A DNA stretch of 64,000 nucleotides, taken from NCBI GenBank assembly GCA_964405335.1, contig CAYONP010000021.1, positions 1-64,000 on the forward strand, read 5' to 3'. Positions 34,082 to 43,459 of the stretch are shown one piece after another (positions within the stretch are counted from its first letter, which is position 1; every line of letters starts with the position of its first letter). A model generated the notes under the pieces. The model worked only from the letters and a program-made list of their open reading frames with translations. It ran no database searches and had not been told where the DNA came from. This stretch comes from CAYONP01 sp964405335 (GTDB taxonomy: Bacteria; Armatimonadota; UBA10988). The position numbers and the translations under genes were made by a program.

Positions 34082-37000
34082 CTATTCGCGGGTCACAAAC
34101 TCATCGGTGTTGAGCAGCACGCGCGCGGTCGCCACCCAGGCGGCGGTCTCGGCCAGCCGCTCGCCCGGTACTTCGGCGCCGGCAATCGCCTTGGCGCGCT
34201 CCTCGTCGGCGCAGGCGGCCAGCATCCGGTCGTACAACTCGCCGGTCAGTTGCCGCTCGCGCTCGGTCGGCGGGCGGGCGACGGTGCGCTCGAACAGCGC
34301 TGCGAACCGCTCGTCGCGCGTGCCGGGCAGCTCGGCGACGTCGCGACCGAGCGCCTGGGCGCACTCAAAGATGACCGGGTCGTTGAGCATGGTCAGCGCC
34401 TGCAGCGGGGTGTTGCTGCGCTCGCGCCGCGGGCAGGCGGTGTTCGAGTCGGGCGCGTCGAAGGTCATCAGCATCGGGTAGGGCACGGTGCGCTGGAAGA
34501 AGATGTAGAGCCCGCGGCGGTACTTGTCCGGCCCCGTGGTCTCGCTCCAGTTCATCCCGTTGGCATAGCTGAGCATGGTCATGCCGGCCGGCAGCGGCGG
34601 GCGGATCGACGGCCCGCCCACCGCGTCGTTGAGGAGCCCGCTGCTGGCCAGGCCGACATCGCGCAGCACCTCGGCCTGCAGGCGATAGCGGCCCTGCCGG
34701 GCAACCAGCCGGTTCTCGGGGTCGAGCTCGAGCAACTCCGGCCGCGTCGCCGAGGTCTGGCGATAGGTCGCGCTGCCGACGATCAGCCGGATCAGCTCTT
34801 TTCGGCTCCAGCCCCGGGCGATGAACTCGTCGGCCAGCCAGTCGAGCAGCTCGGGATGCGTCGGCGGCTCGCCGCGCGTGCCCCAGTCGTTCGGCGTGCG
34901 GACCAGCCCGGCGCCGAACAGGTGCGCCCAGATGCGATTGACCTCGACCCGGCTGGTCAACGGGTTTTCCGGTTCGGTCAGCCAGCGCGCCAGGTCGAGC
35001 CGGTCGGCCCGCTCGCCGCGCGGCTCGAGCGGCGGCAGCACGGCCAGGGTCGCCGGCTTGACCGCCGGGCCCGGGCGCATGAAATCGCCGCGGATCATTA
35101 GCCGCGTGTCGCGCGCGTCGGCCCGCTGCGCAAAGGCCTGGGCCATCGTGTTCGGCGCCGGCGGGCCTTCGGCCAGGTGGCTCTCGACCCGCCGCTGCTG
35201 CTCGGCCAGGTACGGGTCCTGCGCGCGGTAGTATGCATCGACCGCCGCCTGCTGCTCCGCCGCTCGCTCGGCCCGCGGCTGCTCGAGCGCCAGGCGCAGC
35301 TCGGGGGTCAGCTCGCGGATGTCGACCGGATAGTCGTCGCCGGTGACCGACAGCCGGAACTTGCCCAGTGTGTGCTGCCCGCCCCAGAGCTGGTCGATCT
35401 GAAAGCGCAGCGTGACCGGCCCCTCGCCGACGGCCGGCTCGGTGACCTCGAACGCCGCCCGGTGCCGCTGACCGGCGTGCGGCATGATCGCCCAGCCGTT
35501 GTTGCGCACATCGCTCCGATCGCCGTCGATGGCCTCGACAATCGGGTACTTGTCCTGATCGTGATTGCTGGTCGCATGGCGCAGCGCCAGCGGCTTCGCC
35601 TCACCCGCGCCGTACTGGGCGGTGACCGCCAGCTCGGTGACCACGAAGTTGCCGTGCGCCACGCGGCCGGGGCCGCCGTTGCCCAGCGAGTCGTCCGGCA
35701 GCGCCTCGAGCCGGATGCCCGTCACGCGCGGCAGCTCGACCTTCGCCGTGACGTAGTAGATGTCGGTCTCGGGGTTCGCACCCGAGACCAGCACCGCGCC
35801 ATCGGGCTGGACGGTGAAGCTGGCCCCGCCGACCGACGCCGTCGCGGCCTCGCCGCAGGGCCGCCAGTCGCCCTCGGCGCCGAAGGCGAGGCGGAACAGG
35901 CCCAGCGTGTGGGCCGTGCCGTACTCCTGCACGATGCGCACGCGCAGCCGCTCGCCGGCGGCCAGCATCAGCGGCTCGGCGAGGGTGTAAAGCGCGGTGT
36001 GATCCTGCCCGATCTGCGGCAGCAGCGCCCAGCCGGTGCCACGATTGCCGTCGATGCTGGCGGCAATCGAGTAGCCGTCCTGCGAGTGGTCGGCCGTCGC
36101 CGAGGCGATCGCCACCGGCCGCGGCTCGCCCTCGGCCGGCAGCACGGCCAGCTCGAACTCGCTCAGCACCAGGTTGCCGTTGCCCGCCCGGCCGGGGCCG
36201 CGCGCCGGGAGCGAGTCGTCGGCCAGCAGCTCGAGGCGCACCGCGCCGATGGCGCCCGGACCCGGGTCGGTGATGATCTCGTAGGTATCGCGCTCGGGCT
36301 TGGCGGCACCGGTGATGAACGCCCCGTCGTCGCGGCGGCCCAGCTCGGTGCCGCCCCGCATCGAGGCGAGCTCGACTGGCATGAGCGGCGTCCAGGCCGG
36401 CTCCCAGCCGGCCGGATCGGCCTCCCAGGCGGCCTGTCGCGCGGGCAGCTCGTCGCGCTCATAGTCGGCGACGAGCGTCGCCACCTCGCTCTCGAGCGCC
36501 TCGTGCGCGGCGCGGAAGTCGCGGCTGGCCTCGTTGTAGGCCGCCAGCTCGGCCGGCGTCGGGGCGGTGATGTCTCGCTCGTCGGCATCGTTGAAGAAGG
36601 CGAAGAAGCGGTAGTACTCGGTCTGCGTGATGGGGTCGTACTTGTGCGTGTGGCACTGCGCGCAGGCCAGCGTCAAGCCCAGCCAGACCGTGCCCGTGGT
36701 GTTGGTCCGATCGATGATCTGCTCGACGCGATACTGCTCCGGGTCGACCCCACCCTCGCGGTTGGTCAAGGTGTTGCGGTGAAAGCCGGTGGCCACCAGC
36801 TGCTCCTGCGTCGCCTCGGGCAGAAGGTCGCCGGCGAGTTGCTCGATGGTGAACTGGTCATAGGGCAGGTCGCGGTTGATCGCGTCGATCACCCAGTCGC
36901 GCCAGCGCCAGGCGAACGGCCGCGGCGTGTCCTTCTCATAGCCGTCGCTGTCGGCATAGCGCGCCAAATCGAGCCAGTAGCGCGCCCAGCGCTCACCGAA

Positions 37001-37951
37001 GTGGGGCGAGGCGAGCAGCCGGTCGACCAGCTTGTCAGTAGCCTCGGGCGACTCATCGGCGAGAAACGCGTCGACCTCCTCGGGCCGCGGCGGCAGGCCG
37101 AGCAGGTCGAGGTAGAGCCGGCGCACCAGCGTCCGCCGGTCGGCCTCGGGTGACGGCGCCAGGCCCTCGGCCTCGAGCCGCGCCAGGACGAAGCGGTCGA
37201 TCGGGTTGCGCACCCACTCGGCGCGCGCCACCTCGGGCGGCTCAGGCCGCGTGCGCGGCCCGAACGCCCAGTGGTCCGACTCGACTCGCTGCTGCCCCTG
37301 GTCGGGAACCGGCGCGCCCTGCTGAATCCAGCGCCGGATCAGGGTCACCTCATCGCGGCTGAGTCGCGGACCGGCCGGCGGCATGCGCTGCTCGGGCCGG
37401 CGGCTCGCGACGCGGGTGAGCAGGTCGCTCTCGGCCGGCTTGTGCGGCAGGATTGAGGTCGCGCCACTCGCCCCGCCGGTCATCAGGGAGTCGATCTGAT
37501 CGACGCGGAACGACGACTCCTGCACCTCGGGCCCGTGGCACGACTGGCACTTGGCCGCCAGGATCGGCTGGATCTGGGTGGCGAAATCGACCATCGCCGG
37601 ATACTCGGCCCCGGCGGCAATCCAGGCGCGGAGGGTGGCAATCTGCTCCTCGGTCAGCTTGTCGCCGGCGGGCGGCATGGACAGCGTGTCGTCGCCGGTG
37701 AGGACTTTGATCAGCCGGCTCGAGTCGGGCTGGCCGGCGACGATGGCCGGCGTCTGGCTGTTGCCGCCGCGCAGCGCATCGTCGCGGCGGTCGAGCCGCA
37801 GGCCCGAGCGCTGCTGCGCCGGCCCGTGGCAGATGAAGCAGTTGGCTTCGAGGATGGGCAGGACGTCGGCCTCGTAATCGGGCGGCTCCTGCGCGGCGAG
37901 GGGCATCACGCCGACGACCAACAACACGGACCACCGGGGCAGGTCCTTCAC
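34082..37951 (-). CDS. PSCyt1-DUF1549-DUF1553 multi-domain cytochrome protein
   Basis: The 1289-residue exported protein has two planctomycete-type cytochrome c domains with heme sites CFICH (38-42) and CQSCH (135-139). DUF1549 (PSCyt2) follows, carrying a third CxxCH in CAQCHTHKYDPIT. DUF1553 (PSD1) forms the C-terminal third (LARWLTEPENPLTSRVEVNRIWAHLFG). Between DUF1549 and DUF1553 lie two related segments of about 150 residues, each with an LxxLxDDSL start and an HTLG-FRL end, that look like carbohydrate-binding sandwiches. The start is placed at GTG 37951 because GGAGGG lies 5 bases upstream and a clean signal peptide follows (KDLPRWSVLLVVGVMPLAAQ). These proteins are thought to act in extracellular polysaccharide breakdown with DUF1501 partners, but this is not proven. 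Confidence 0.92.
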   Translation of the reverse strand: MKDLPRWSVLLVVGVMPLAAQEPPDYEADVLPILEANCFICHGPAQQRSGLRLDRRDDALRGGNSQTPAIVAGQPDSSRLIKVLTGDDTLSMPPAGDKLTEEQIATLRAWIAAGAEYPAMVDFATQIQPILAAKCQSCHGPEVQESSFRVDQIDSLMTGGASGATSILPHKPAESDLLTRVASRRPEQRMPPAGPRLSRDEVTLIRRWIQQGAPVPDQGQQRVESDHWAFGPRTRPEPPEVARAEWVRNPIDRFVLARLEAEGLAPSPEADRRTLVRRLYLDLLGLPPRPEEVDAFLADESPEATDKLVDRLLASPHFGERWARYWLDLARYADSDGYEKDTPRPFAWRWRDWVIDAINRDLPYDQFTIEQLAGDLLPEATQEQLVATGFHRNTLTNREGGVDPEQYRVEQIIDRTNTTGTVWLGLTLACAQCHTHKYDPITQTEYYRFFAFFNDADERDITAPTPAELAAYNEASRDFRAAHEALESEVATLVADYERDELPARQAAWEADPAGWEPAWTPLMPVELASMRGGTELGRRDDGAFITGAAKPERDTYEIITDPGPGAIGAVRLELLADDSLPARGPGRAGNGNLVLSEFELAVLPAEGEPRPVAIASATADHSQDGYSIAASIDGNRGTGWALLPQIGQDHTALYTLAEPLMLAAGERLRVRIVQEYGTAHTLGLFRLAFGAEGDWRPCGEAATASVGGASFTVQPDGAVLVSGANPETDIYYVTAKVELPRVTGIRLEALPDDSLGNGGPGRVAHGNFVVTELAVTAQYGAGEAKPLALRHATSNHDQDKYPIVEAIDGDRSDVRNNGWAIMPHAGQRHRAAFEVTEPAVGEGPVTLRFQIDQLWGGQHTLGKFRLSVTGDDYPVDIRELTPELRLALEQPRAERAAEQQAAVDAYYRAQDPYLAEQQRRVESHLAEGPPAPNTMAQAFAQRADARDTRLMIRGDFMRPGPAVKPATLAVLPPLEPRGERADRLDLARWLTEPENPLTSRVEVNRIWAHLFGAGLVRTPNDWGTRGEPPTHPELLDWLADEFIARGWSRKELIRLIVGSATYRQTSATRPELLELDPENRLVARQGRYRLQAEVLRDVGLASSGLLNDAVGGPSIRPPLPAGMTMLSYANGMNWSETTGPDKYRRGLYIFFQRTVPYPMLMTFDAPDSNTACPRRERSNTPLQALTMLNDPVIFECAQALGRDVAELPGTRDERFAALFERTVARPPTERERQLTGELYDRMLAACADEERAKAIAGAEVPGERLAETAAWVATARVLLNTDEFVTRE

Positions 37952-38076
37952 CGCGACCCTCCAGAATCGCACGCCATCCATTGTGTTGCGCGATGATGAT
38001 CGATGCCAGACATCGGGCCGATCCCGGCACAAGGTGGCCTGTTGCGGGCGGCGAACCGCGGGTCAGGGGTAACACC

Positions 38077-38448
38077 ATGGCAGTCGAACGAATAGACGTC
38101 TGCTGGACAGAAGTGGACAACGCACCCGGCGCGCTGTACCAGGTGCTGGTCAAGGCGGCCGACGCGGGGCTCGATTTTCAGAGCATGCTGGCCTACGAGA
38201 CCGGCAGCGGCAAAGGCCGCGCCTACGCGGTGGCCAAGCCCGGGGTCGACACCGCCGGCGTGCCGACGGTGCCCGCGCTGCGAATCACCGGCGCCGACCA
38301 ACTGGGCAGTTGCGCGGCGGCGCTCAAGCCGCTGGCCGACGCAGGGGTGAACCTCATCTGCGCCGGCGCGGTAGCCGGTGCCGACGGCAACATGCTGCTG
38401 ATCGTCGTGCCGAGCGACATCAACGCGGCGTTGAAGGCGTTGGGCTAA
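38077..38448 (+). CDS. Small ACT-domain protein
   Basis: The 123-residue protein has an N-terminal ACT-like fold (ERIDVCWTEVDNAPGALYQVLVKAADAGLDFQ) and a second, similar half (LGSCAAALKPLADAGVNLICAGAVAGADGNMLLIVVP), so two ACT modules are likely. ACT domains bind small metabolites, often amino acids. It has no fused enzyme. AGGGGT lies before the ATG. It is divergent from the PSCyt gene and lies 59 bases before the PEP-hydrolase-like gene, with a strong hairpin in between. Confidence 0.75.
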   Translation: MAVERIDVCWTEVDNAPGALYQVLVKAADAGLDFQSMLAYETGSGKGRAYAVAKPGVDTAGVPTVPALRITGADQLGSCAAALKPLADAGVNLICAGAVAGADGNMLLIVVPSDINAALKALG

Positions 38449-38470
38449 CGCGGCACCGTGGAAGGTCTTG

Positions 38471-38500
38471 CCCCACCGGCCGCCGAACCGGCCGGTGGGG
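38471..38500 (+). promoter_or_regulatory. Hairpin covering the ribosome site of the TIM-barrel gene
   Basis: A perfect 12-bp stem, CCCCACCGGCCG/CGGCCGGTGGGG, closes on CCGAAC. Its right arm contains GGTGGGG, the only ribosome-binding-like sequence before the ATG at 38508, and ends 7 bases before that ATG. It may terminate the ACT gene, or block translation of the next gene, or both. Confidence 0.6.
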
Positions 38501-38507
38501 ATGTGTG

Positions 38508-39335
38508 ATGCCCTCTCGTGAACAGATTCTCACCCGCCTGCGCGGACTGATCGCCGACGGTGTGCCGATCATCGGCGGTGGGGCGGGGACTGGGATCTCG
38601 GCCAAGTTCGAAGAGGCCGGCGGGATTGACCTGCTGGTAATCTACAACTCGGGCCGCTTCCGCATGGCCGGGCGCGGGAGCCTGGCCGGGCTGATGCCCT
38701 ACGGCGATGCCAACGCCATTGTCATGGAGATGGCCGCCGAGGTGCTGCCCGTGGTCGAGCACACGCCCGTGCTGGCCGGGGTCTGCGGGACCGATCCGTT
38801 CCGCCGCATGAGCCACTTCCTGCGTCAGGTCAAAGAGATTGGCTTTGCCGGCGTGCAGAACTTCCCCACCGTCGGGCTGATCGACGGGCTGTTCCGGGCC
38901 AACCTCGAAGAGACCGGTATGGGCTACGGGCTCGAGGTCGAGATGATCCGCCAGGCGGCCGAGCTCGACCTGGTCACCACGCCCTACGCCTTCACCCCCG
39001 CCGAGGCCGAGCAGATGGCCGGGGCCGGGGCCGATATCCTGGTCGCCCACATGGGGCTGACCACCAAGGGCACCATCGGCGCCCATACCGCCCGCAGGCT
39101 GGACGACTGCGTCCGCGACGTGCAGGCCTTGGCCGACGCGGCGCGGGGCGTCAAGCCCGACATCATCGTGCTCTGCCACGGCGGGCCGATCGCCATGCCC
39201 GACGACGCCGAGTATGTGCTGCGGCGGACGCATGGCGTCAACGGCTTCTACGGCGCCAGTAGCATGGAGCGGCTGCCGGTCGAAACGGCCCTGACCGAGC
39301 AGACCCGGGCGTTCAAGGCCATCCGGTTCGGTTGA
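38508..39335 (+). CDS. Phosphoenolpyruvate hydrolase-like TIM-barrel protein
   Basis: The 275-residue protein matches the PEP-hydrolase-like TIM-barrel family (PF09370): IIGGGAGTGISAKFEEAGGIDLLVIYNSGRFRMAG, LAGVCGTDPFRRM, GFAGVQNFPTVGLIDG, FRANLEETGMGYGLEVEM, and HGGPIAMPDDAEYVL with GVNGFYGASSMERLP. Members occur alone or fused to UPF0261 or sigma-54 regulators; the reaction is poorly documented and relation to the PEP mutase/isocitrate lyase superfamily is the basis of the name. Full length is present. The upstream hairpin may control its translation. Confidence 0.87.
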   Translation: MPSREQILTRLRGLIADGVPIIGGGAGTGISAKFEEAGGIDLLVIYNSGRFRMAGRGSLAGLMPYGDANAIVMEMAAEVLPVVEHTPVLAGVCGTDPFRRMSHFLRQVKEIGFAGVQNFPTVGLIDGLFRANLEETGMGYGLEVEMIRQAAELDLVTTPYAFTPAEAEQMAGAGADILVAHMGLTTKGTIGAHTARRLDDCVRDVQALADAARGVKPDIIVLCHGGPIAMPDDAEYVLRRTHGVNGFYGASSMERLPVETALTEQTRAFKAIRFG

Positions 39336-39368
39336 GCCCCAGGTACCTGGTCAGAAGATCGCGCCGGC

Positions 39369-41615
39369 TCACCCCGCGCGAGTCAGCCGGAAGATGGTCG
39401 ACTTGGCGGCGACCTCGAGCCAGGCGCCGTCGCGGCGTGCCTCGCCGGGATTGAGTTTGCGGCCGTCGTCGACCAGGGTGTAGGGCAGGTAGTCGATCGC
39501 CTCGGCGCGCCGGTTGTCCTCATCGTAGACCAGCACCGTGCCGGGCTCGGGCAGCGAGACCAGGCCGTCCTCATCGACGGCGCAGCCGCAGGCGCCGAGC
39601 AGCTTGTCGGTCAGGCCCAGCGCCACGGGCGTGCCGTAGAGCGGGGCCACGGCAAACAGCTCGGCCTCGAGCTCGTCGAGCTGGTAGTCGAACCCTCCGC
39701 CGGCCGGCACCACCTGCCGGCGGCCGGCGAAGTGCTCGACCACGGCGTAACGGCCGGCCTGGGCCAGGCCCAGTTCATTGAGTTCGATTCGGCCGGCCAG
39801 CGGCGCACCGCTCAGCGTGCTGTTGATCACCCCGACGAAACTGACCGGCGTGACCCGGTTGGCGCCGACCTGGTCATACGCCCGCTGCCGGGGCAGCATC
39901 GCCGCGCGGGTGACCAGCACCAGCGGCGTGCCGTCGTCGAGCGGATTGGCGAAGAAGCGCGTCGCCGGCGGCATGGCCGGCTCGTGCGGGACGAGCAGCC
40001 GACCGTCGGCGAGGCAAAGGCGCCGAGCCAGGCCGGCATCGTGCCGGCCCGGCGCATCGCACAGATAGACCGGCCCGGCGAGCAGCGCCGCGGCCACGGC
40101 GAACGCCCGCGCCGCGGGGTGCGTGGTGGCGAAGGCGTCGAAGTCGGGCAGGCCGATGCGGCTGAGCCAGGCCGCCGCCCAGACCGAGTGGACCAGGTGC
40201 AGCTTGGCCGCGCGGAGGTCGCTCGGCGCGATGTCGGCGCTGACCCGGATGACGTTGGTCGAGGTGTAGTGGTAGAGGCACTCGGCATGGTGGCTCATGC
40301 TGGCGACCAGGTGCATGCCGCAGCCGTCGGCGGCTGTCTCGAGGTTGCCGAGCAGGCCGGCGGCAGCGTCGTCGAGCGCCTGCTGGCCGAAGAAGAGCGT
40401 GCGCAGGCTGCCCTGGTTGTCGACCTTGACGAAGTCGAGGCCGGCGGTCGAGAGGTGGCTGAACCAGTCGTCCCAGAACGGCTGGTCGCCCGGCCGTGGG
40501 CCCGGGATGCGGCTGCCGTCGGCGGCGGTGACCAGTCGGCCGACCTGCCGGGTGCCGAGCGGGCTCTCGGGCGCCACCCCACCCCAGGCGCCCTGGAGGG
40601 TCAGCCAGACGCCCAGGTGGCGCAGCCCGCCGGCCGCCTGGAGCTGCCGCACCGAGGCGGCCAGGCCCGGCGGGAAGCGGCCGTGATCGGCATCGAAGCC
40701 GGTCAGTTGGTGCGCGGCGTTGAGCTCCTGCCAGCCTTCGTCGACGCACAGCCAGCGGGCCGGTATCCCGGCGTCGCGCAGGCTGCGCAGCGCCTCGTCG
40801 ACCGTCTCGAGCGAGATCTCGCGCCCGAGCGCCCCCCAGGTGGCGTAGCCGAGGGACTCGAACAGCTCGGGATGGACCTTGTCCCTGCGCAGGCGGAAGC
40901 TCCACTCGCACAGCTTCGAGACCGACTCGATCACGCGGTCGATCGCCTCGGCCGGCTGCTCGCCGGTGGCGATGACCGCCAGCGGCAGGCGGGGATAGAG
41001 GTGCCGCCCGCAGCCGCCCGAGGCGACCACGCTGAGCCCACCCTCATCGCCGCGCAGCCGGGCCACCGCGCCGCCGGCGCGCATCGGGGCAACCGCGCAG
41101 CAGGTGCCGTCGTCGCAGCGCCAGAGACAGAACAGGCCCCAGTCGAACGGGTGGTCACGAGTCGGGTCGGCACCGAAGTGGGTCTGCGCCCACCACTGGC
41201 CGACGGCGTCGCGGCCATACTCGCTGACCCGCTGATGGAGGTAGCTCGATTCGACCGCCCCCGGCGCGGCGGCGAACCGGCAGCCGGCGGTCTCCTCACT
41301 GCCGAAGACCGGCTGGCTGAGCGACGGGATCAGCTCGAGGGCGAGCACCGGCACGGCCTCGTAGCAGCGCGCGACCAGCCGGAACTCGACCGGGTTGCGC
41401 ACCGAGCGGGTGATGAACCGGAAGGCGACCCGCTCGTGGACACCGATTTCGTCGTGGCTGACCTCGCGGTCGGTTTCGCCGGCGACGAGCCCGTCGCGGG
41501 CAAGGCGGTGGCGCTCGCCCCAGGCAACCAGGTAGAGGTCGTCGAGCCGGAGGCGCACGCGCCCGTCGAGTTGCAGCTCGAAGCCACGCTCGACCGGGAC
41601 ACAGGCGACCCTCAT
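39369..41615 (-). CDS. GH36-type alpha-galactosidase / raffinose synthase-like protein
   Basis: The 748-residue protein has an N-terminal beta domain and a central TIM barrel like the raffinose synthase/Sip1 branch of GH36. The barrel contains LGYATWGALGREISLETVDEAL, RWLCVDEGWQ, DFVKVDNQG and VIRVSADIAPSD. By family analogy, the Asp in KVDNQ is the nucleophile and the Asp in SADI the acid/base. A C-terminal beta domain follows. No signal peptide is seen, so it acts in the cytoplasm on alpha-galactosides or related sugars. It is the last gene of the run that starts with the propeller protein at 46919. Confidence 0.88.
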   Translation of the reverse strand: MRVACVPVERGFELQLDGRVRLRLDDLYLVAWGERHRLARDGLVAGETDREVSHDEIGVHERVAFRFITRSVRNPVEFRLVARCYEAVPVLALELIPSLSQPVFGSEETAGCRFAAAPGAVESSYLHQRVSEYGRDAVGQWWAQTHFGADPTRDHPFDWGLFCLWRCDDGTCCAVAPMRAGGAVARLRGDEGGLSVVASGGCGRHLYPRLPLAVIATGEQPAEAIDRVIESVSKLCEWSFRLRRDKVHPELFESLGYATWGALGREISLETVDEALRSLRDAGIPARWLCVDEGWQELNAAHQLTGFDADHGRFPPGLAASVRQLQAAGGLRHLGVWLTLQGAWGGVAPESPLGTRQVGRLVTAADGSRIPGPRPGDQPFWDDWFSHLSTAGLDFVKVDNQGSLRTLFFGQQALDDAAAGLLGNLETAADGCGMHLVASMSHHAECLYHYTSTNVIRVSADIAPSDLRAAKLHLVHSVWAAAWLSRIGLPDFDAFATTHPAARAFAVAAALLAGPVYLCDAPGRHDAGLARRLCLADGRLLVPHEPAMPPATRFFANPLDDGTPLVLVTRAAMLPRQRAYDQVGANRVTPVSFVGVINSTLSGAPLAGRIELNELGLAQAGRYAVVEHFAGRRQVVPAGGGFDYQLDELEAELFAVAPLYGTPVALGLTDKLLGACGCAVDEDGLVSLPEPGTVLVYDEDNRRAEAIDYLPYTLVDDGRKLNPGEARRDGAWLEVAAKSTIFRLTRAG

Positions 41616-41655
41616 GCGCCGGCCGTTCGGCGCGGGGCCCGGCTCTCCTTCGGCA

Positions 41656-43452
41656 TCACGCCTCCCAGACCAGGCTGATCACCGTCTGGCCGGAGCGTGG
41701 CCTCGGGGGCTCGCCGGCCACGATCGGGTCGATCCGGTGGGTCGTCGCATCGGCCAGGAACATCGGCACCAGCCGGTCACCGTAGAGCTTCTGGTAGTCA
41801 TCCCAGCCGAACGCGTCGGTCAGCGAGGTCGCCTTGAACTGCGAGCCCTGGCCGTACTGCTCGGTGATCGCCGCGCTGGACGCGGTGGCCGAGAACAGCG
41901 TCTGTCCGCGCAACTGGGCCGCCGCCGGCTGAGTCACCCGGCCCTCCGGTTCGGCAAGCTGGTAGACCTGGTCGCCAAACAGCTCGTCGAAGTGGAGGCA
42001 GGCCAGCGAATTGACCTCGTCGTTCGGGGTCAGCGCGAGCAGCCGGCCGATGCCGCTCAAGTCAAGCCGGTCGGGCAGGTCGTGCGCCAGCACGTTGGCC
42101 GTCCGCGCCTGCACTCCGCGCAGGCCGGCCGCGGCGATGTGATGGGGGTTGTTGTCGATCAGCAGGCAACGCACGCCGAACCGCTGCAGCAGCCGCGCCA
42201 GTTCGATGGCCCAGTCGTGCGCGCCGACGATCAGGAAGCCCTGCGGATCGCTCTCGGACAACCCCAGCGCCCGCGCCAGCGGCCTGGCGCCAAGGCTGTT
42301 CAGCACCACCGTGGTGCCGATGACCAGGAAGGTCAGCGGCACCAGCGGACCGGTGACGTCGCCCGAGCGCTCGGCCAGCGCCAAGGCGAAGACCGAGCTG
42401 ACCGCCGCGGCGACGATGCCCCGCGGCGCGATGAACGAGAGCAGCAACTTCTCGCGGAGGCCCATTCCCGAACCGAGCGTGGAGAGCCAGACCGAGACCG
42501 GTCGCGCGACCAGGAGCACGACCAGCAGGAACGCCGCCGCGCCCCAGCCGACCTGCCGGATCTGGTCCAGATCGACCCGCGCGGTGAGCACCACGAACAG
42601 CACCGCGATGATCACCACGCCGACGCTCTCGTTGAACTGCAGGATGTGCTTGACATCGACCCGGCGCTGATTGGCCAGCGCGATGCCCATCACCGTGACG
42701 GCGATCAGCCCGGCCTCGTCCTGGATCAGATTCGCGCTGGTCAGCGCGGCCAGCGCGAGCATGAGCGTCAGCGCGGCATGGAGATACTCGGGCACACGCG
42801 AGTGGCGCAGCAGCTCGACCAGCGCCAATCCGGCGACGGCCCCGAGCGCGACGCCGGCCAGTGCCGCGCGGGCGAGCGCGATCACCGCGTGCTGCGCCGC
42901 GGCGGTGAAGTCGGGCGCCGCCACCGCCTCGAACACCAGCACCGCCAGCACCGCGCCGATCGGATCGACGACAATGCCCTCCCAGCGCAGGATGCTGCTC
43001 AGTTCGCCGCGGGGCCGGACCTGGCGCAGCAGCGGTCCGATCACCGTCGGCCCGGTGACCACCAAGACCGCGCCGAGCAGTGCCGCGCGGCCCGGCTCGA
43101 GTCCGGCCAGGAAGTGCGCCGCCGCGCCGATGATGGCTCCGTTGACGACCACCCCGACGGTGAGCAGCCCCCAGACCACGCGGCCGATGCCGCGCAACTC
43201 GCCGATCTTCAGGCTCAGCCCGCCCTCGAACAGCACCAGCGCCACGGCCAGCGAGACCATCGGCAGCAGCAGGTCGCCGAACACTGCGTCGGGATCGAGC
43301 AGCCCGGCCGCCGGACCGATGCCGAGGCCGAACAGCAACAGCGGTAGAATCGCCGGCACCTGCAACCGCCACCCGAGCCACTGCCCGAGCACGCCGACAA
43401 CCACCACCACGGCCATGGCACTCGCTGGATCGAGCAGGAGTTCACCATGCAT
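41656..43452 (-). CDS. CPA1-type sodium(potassium)/proton antiporter with TrkA-N domain
   Basis: The 598-residue membrane protein has about 12 transmembrane helices in residues 10-395, including LFEGGLSLKIGEL, VVTGPTVIGPLLR and IDPIGAVLAV-type (VVDPIGAVLAV) segments of the ion-binding core. LLLSFIAPRGIVAAAVSSVFAL is typical of NhaP-like carriers. A cytoplasmic TrkA-N/RCK domain follows (FLIVGAHDWAIELARLL, then LLIDNNPHHIAAA), so activity is probably gated by a nucleotide. It exchanges monovalent cations for protons. The C-terminal 120 residues are an extra domain I do not recognise. It follows the M14 peptidase by 7 bases. Confidence 0.92.
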   Translation of the reverse strand: MHGELLLDPASAMAVVVVVGVLGQWLGWRLQVPAILPLLLFGLGIGPAAGLLDPDAVFGDLLLPMVSLAVALVLFEGGLSLKIGELRGIGRVVWGLLTVGVVVNGAIIGAAAHFLAGLEPGRAALLGAVLVVTGPTVIGPLLRQVRPRGELSSILRWEGIVVDPIGAVLAVLVFEAVAAPDFTAAAQHAVIALARAALAGVALGAVAGLALVELLRHSRVPEYLHAALTLMLALAALTSANLIQDEAGLIAVTVMGIALANQRRVDVKHILQFNESVGVVIIAVLFVVLTARVDLDQIRQVGWGAAAFLLVVLLVARPVSVWLSTLGSGMGLREKLLLSFIAPRGIVAAAVSSVFALALAERSGDVTGPLVPLTFLVIGTTVVLNSLGARPLARALGLSESDPQGFLIVGAHDWAIELARLLQRFGVRCLLIDNNPHHIAAAGLRGVQARTANVLAHDLPDRLDLSGIGRLLALTPNDEVNSLACLHFDELFGDQVYQLAEPEGRVTQPAAAQLRGQTLFSATASSAAITEQYGQGSQFKATSLTDAFGWDDYQKLYGDRLVPMFLADATTHRIDPIVAGEPPRPRSGQTVISLVWEA

Positions 43453-43459
43453 GGCGCTG

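Noticed and set aside
35177..37153. 658-codon plus-strand frame inside the cytochrome gene
   Set aside because: It is antisense to a gene with clear cytochrome, DUF1549 and DUF1553 motifs and has no family features of its own.
37981..38032. Upstream starts for the PSCyt gene
   Set aside because: They would put 10-28 residues before the signal peptide and place the GGAGGG site within the coding sequence.
39732..41678. 648-codon plus-strand frame opposite the GH36 gene
   Set aside because: Composition is that of an antisense shadow; the GH36 motifs are on the minus strand.
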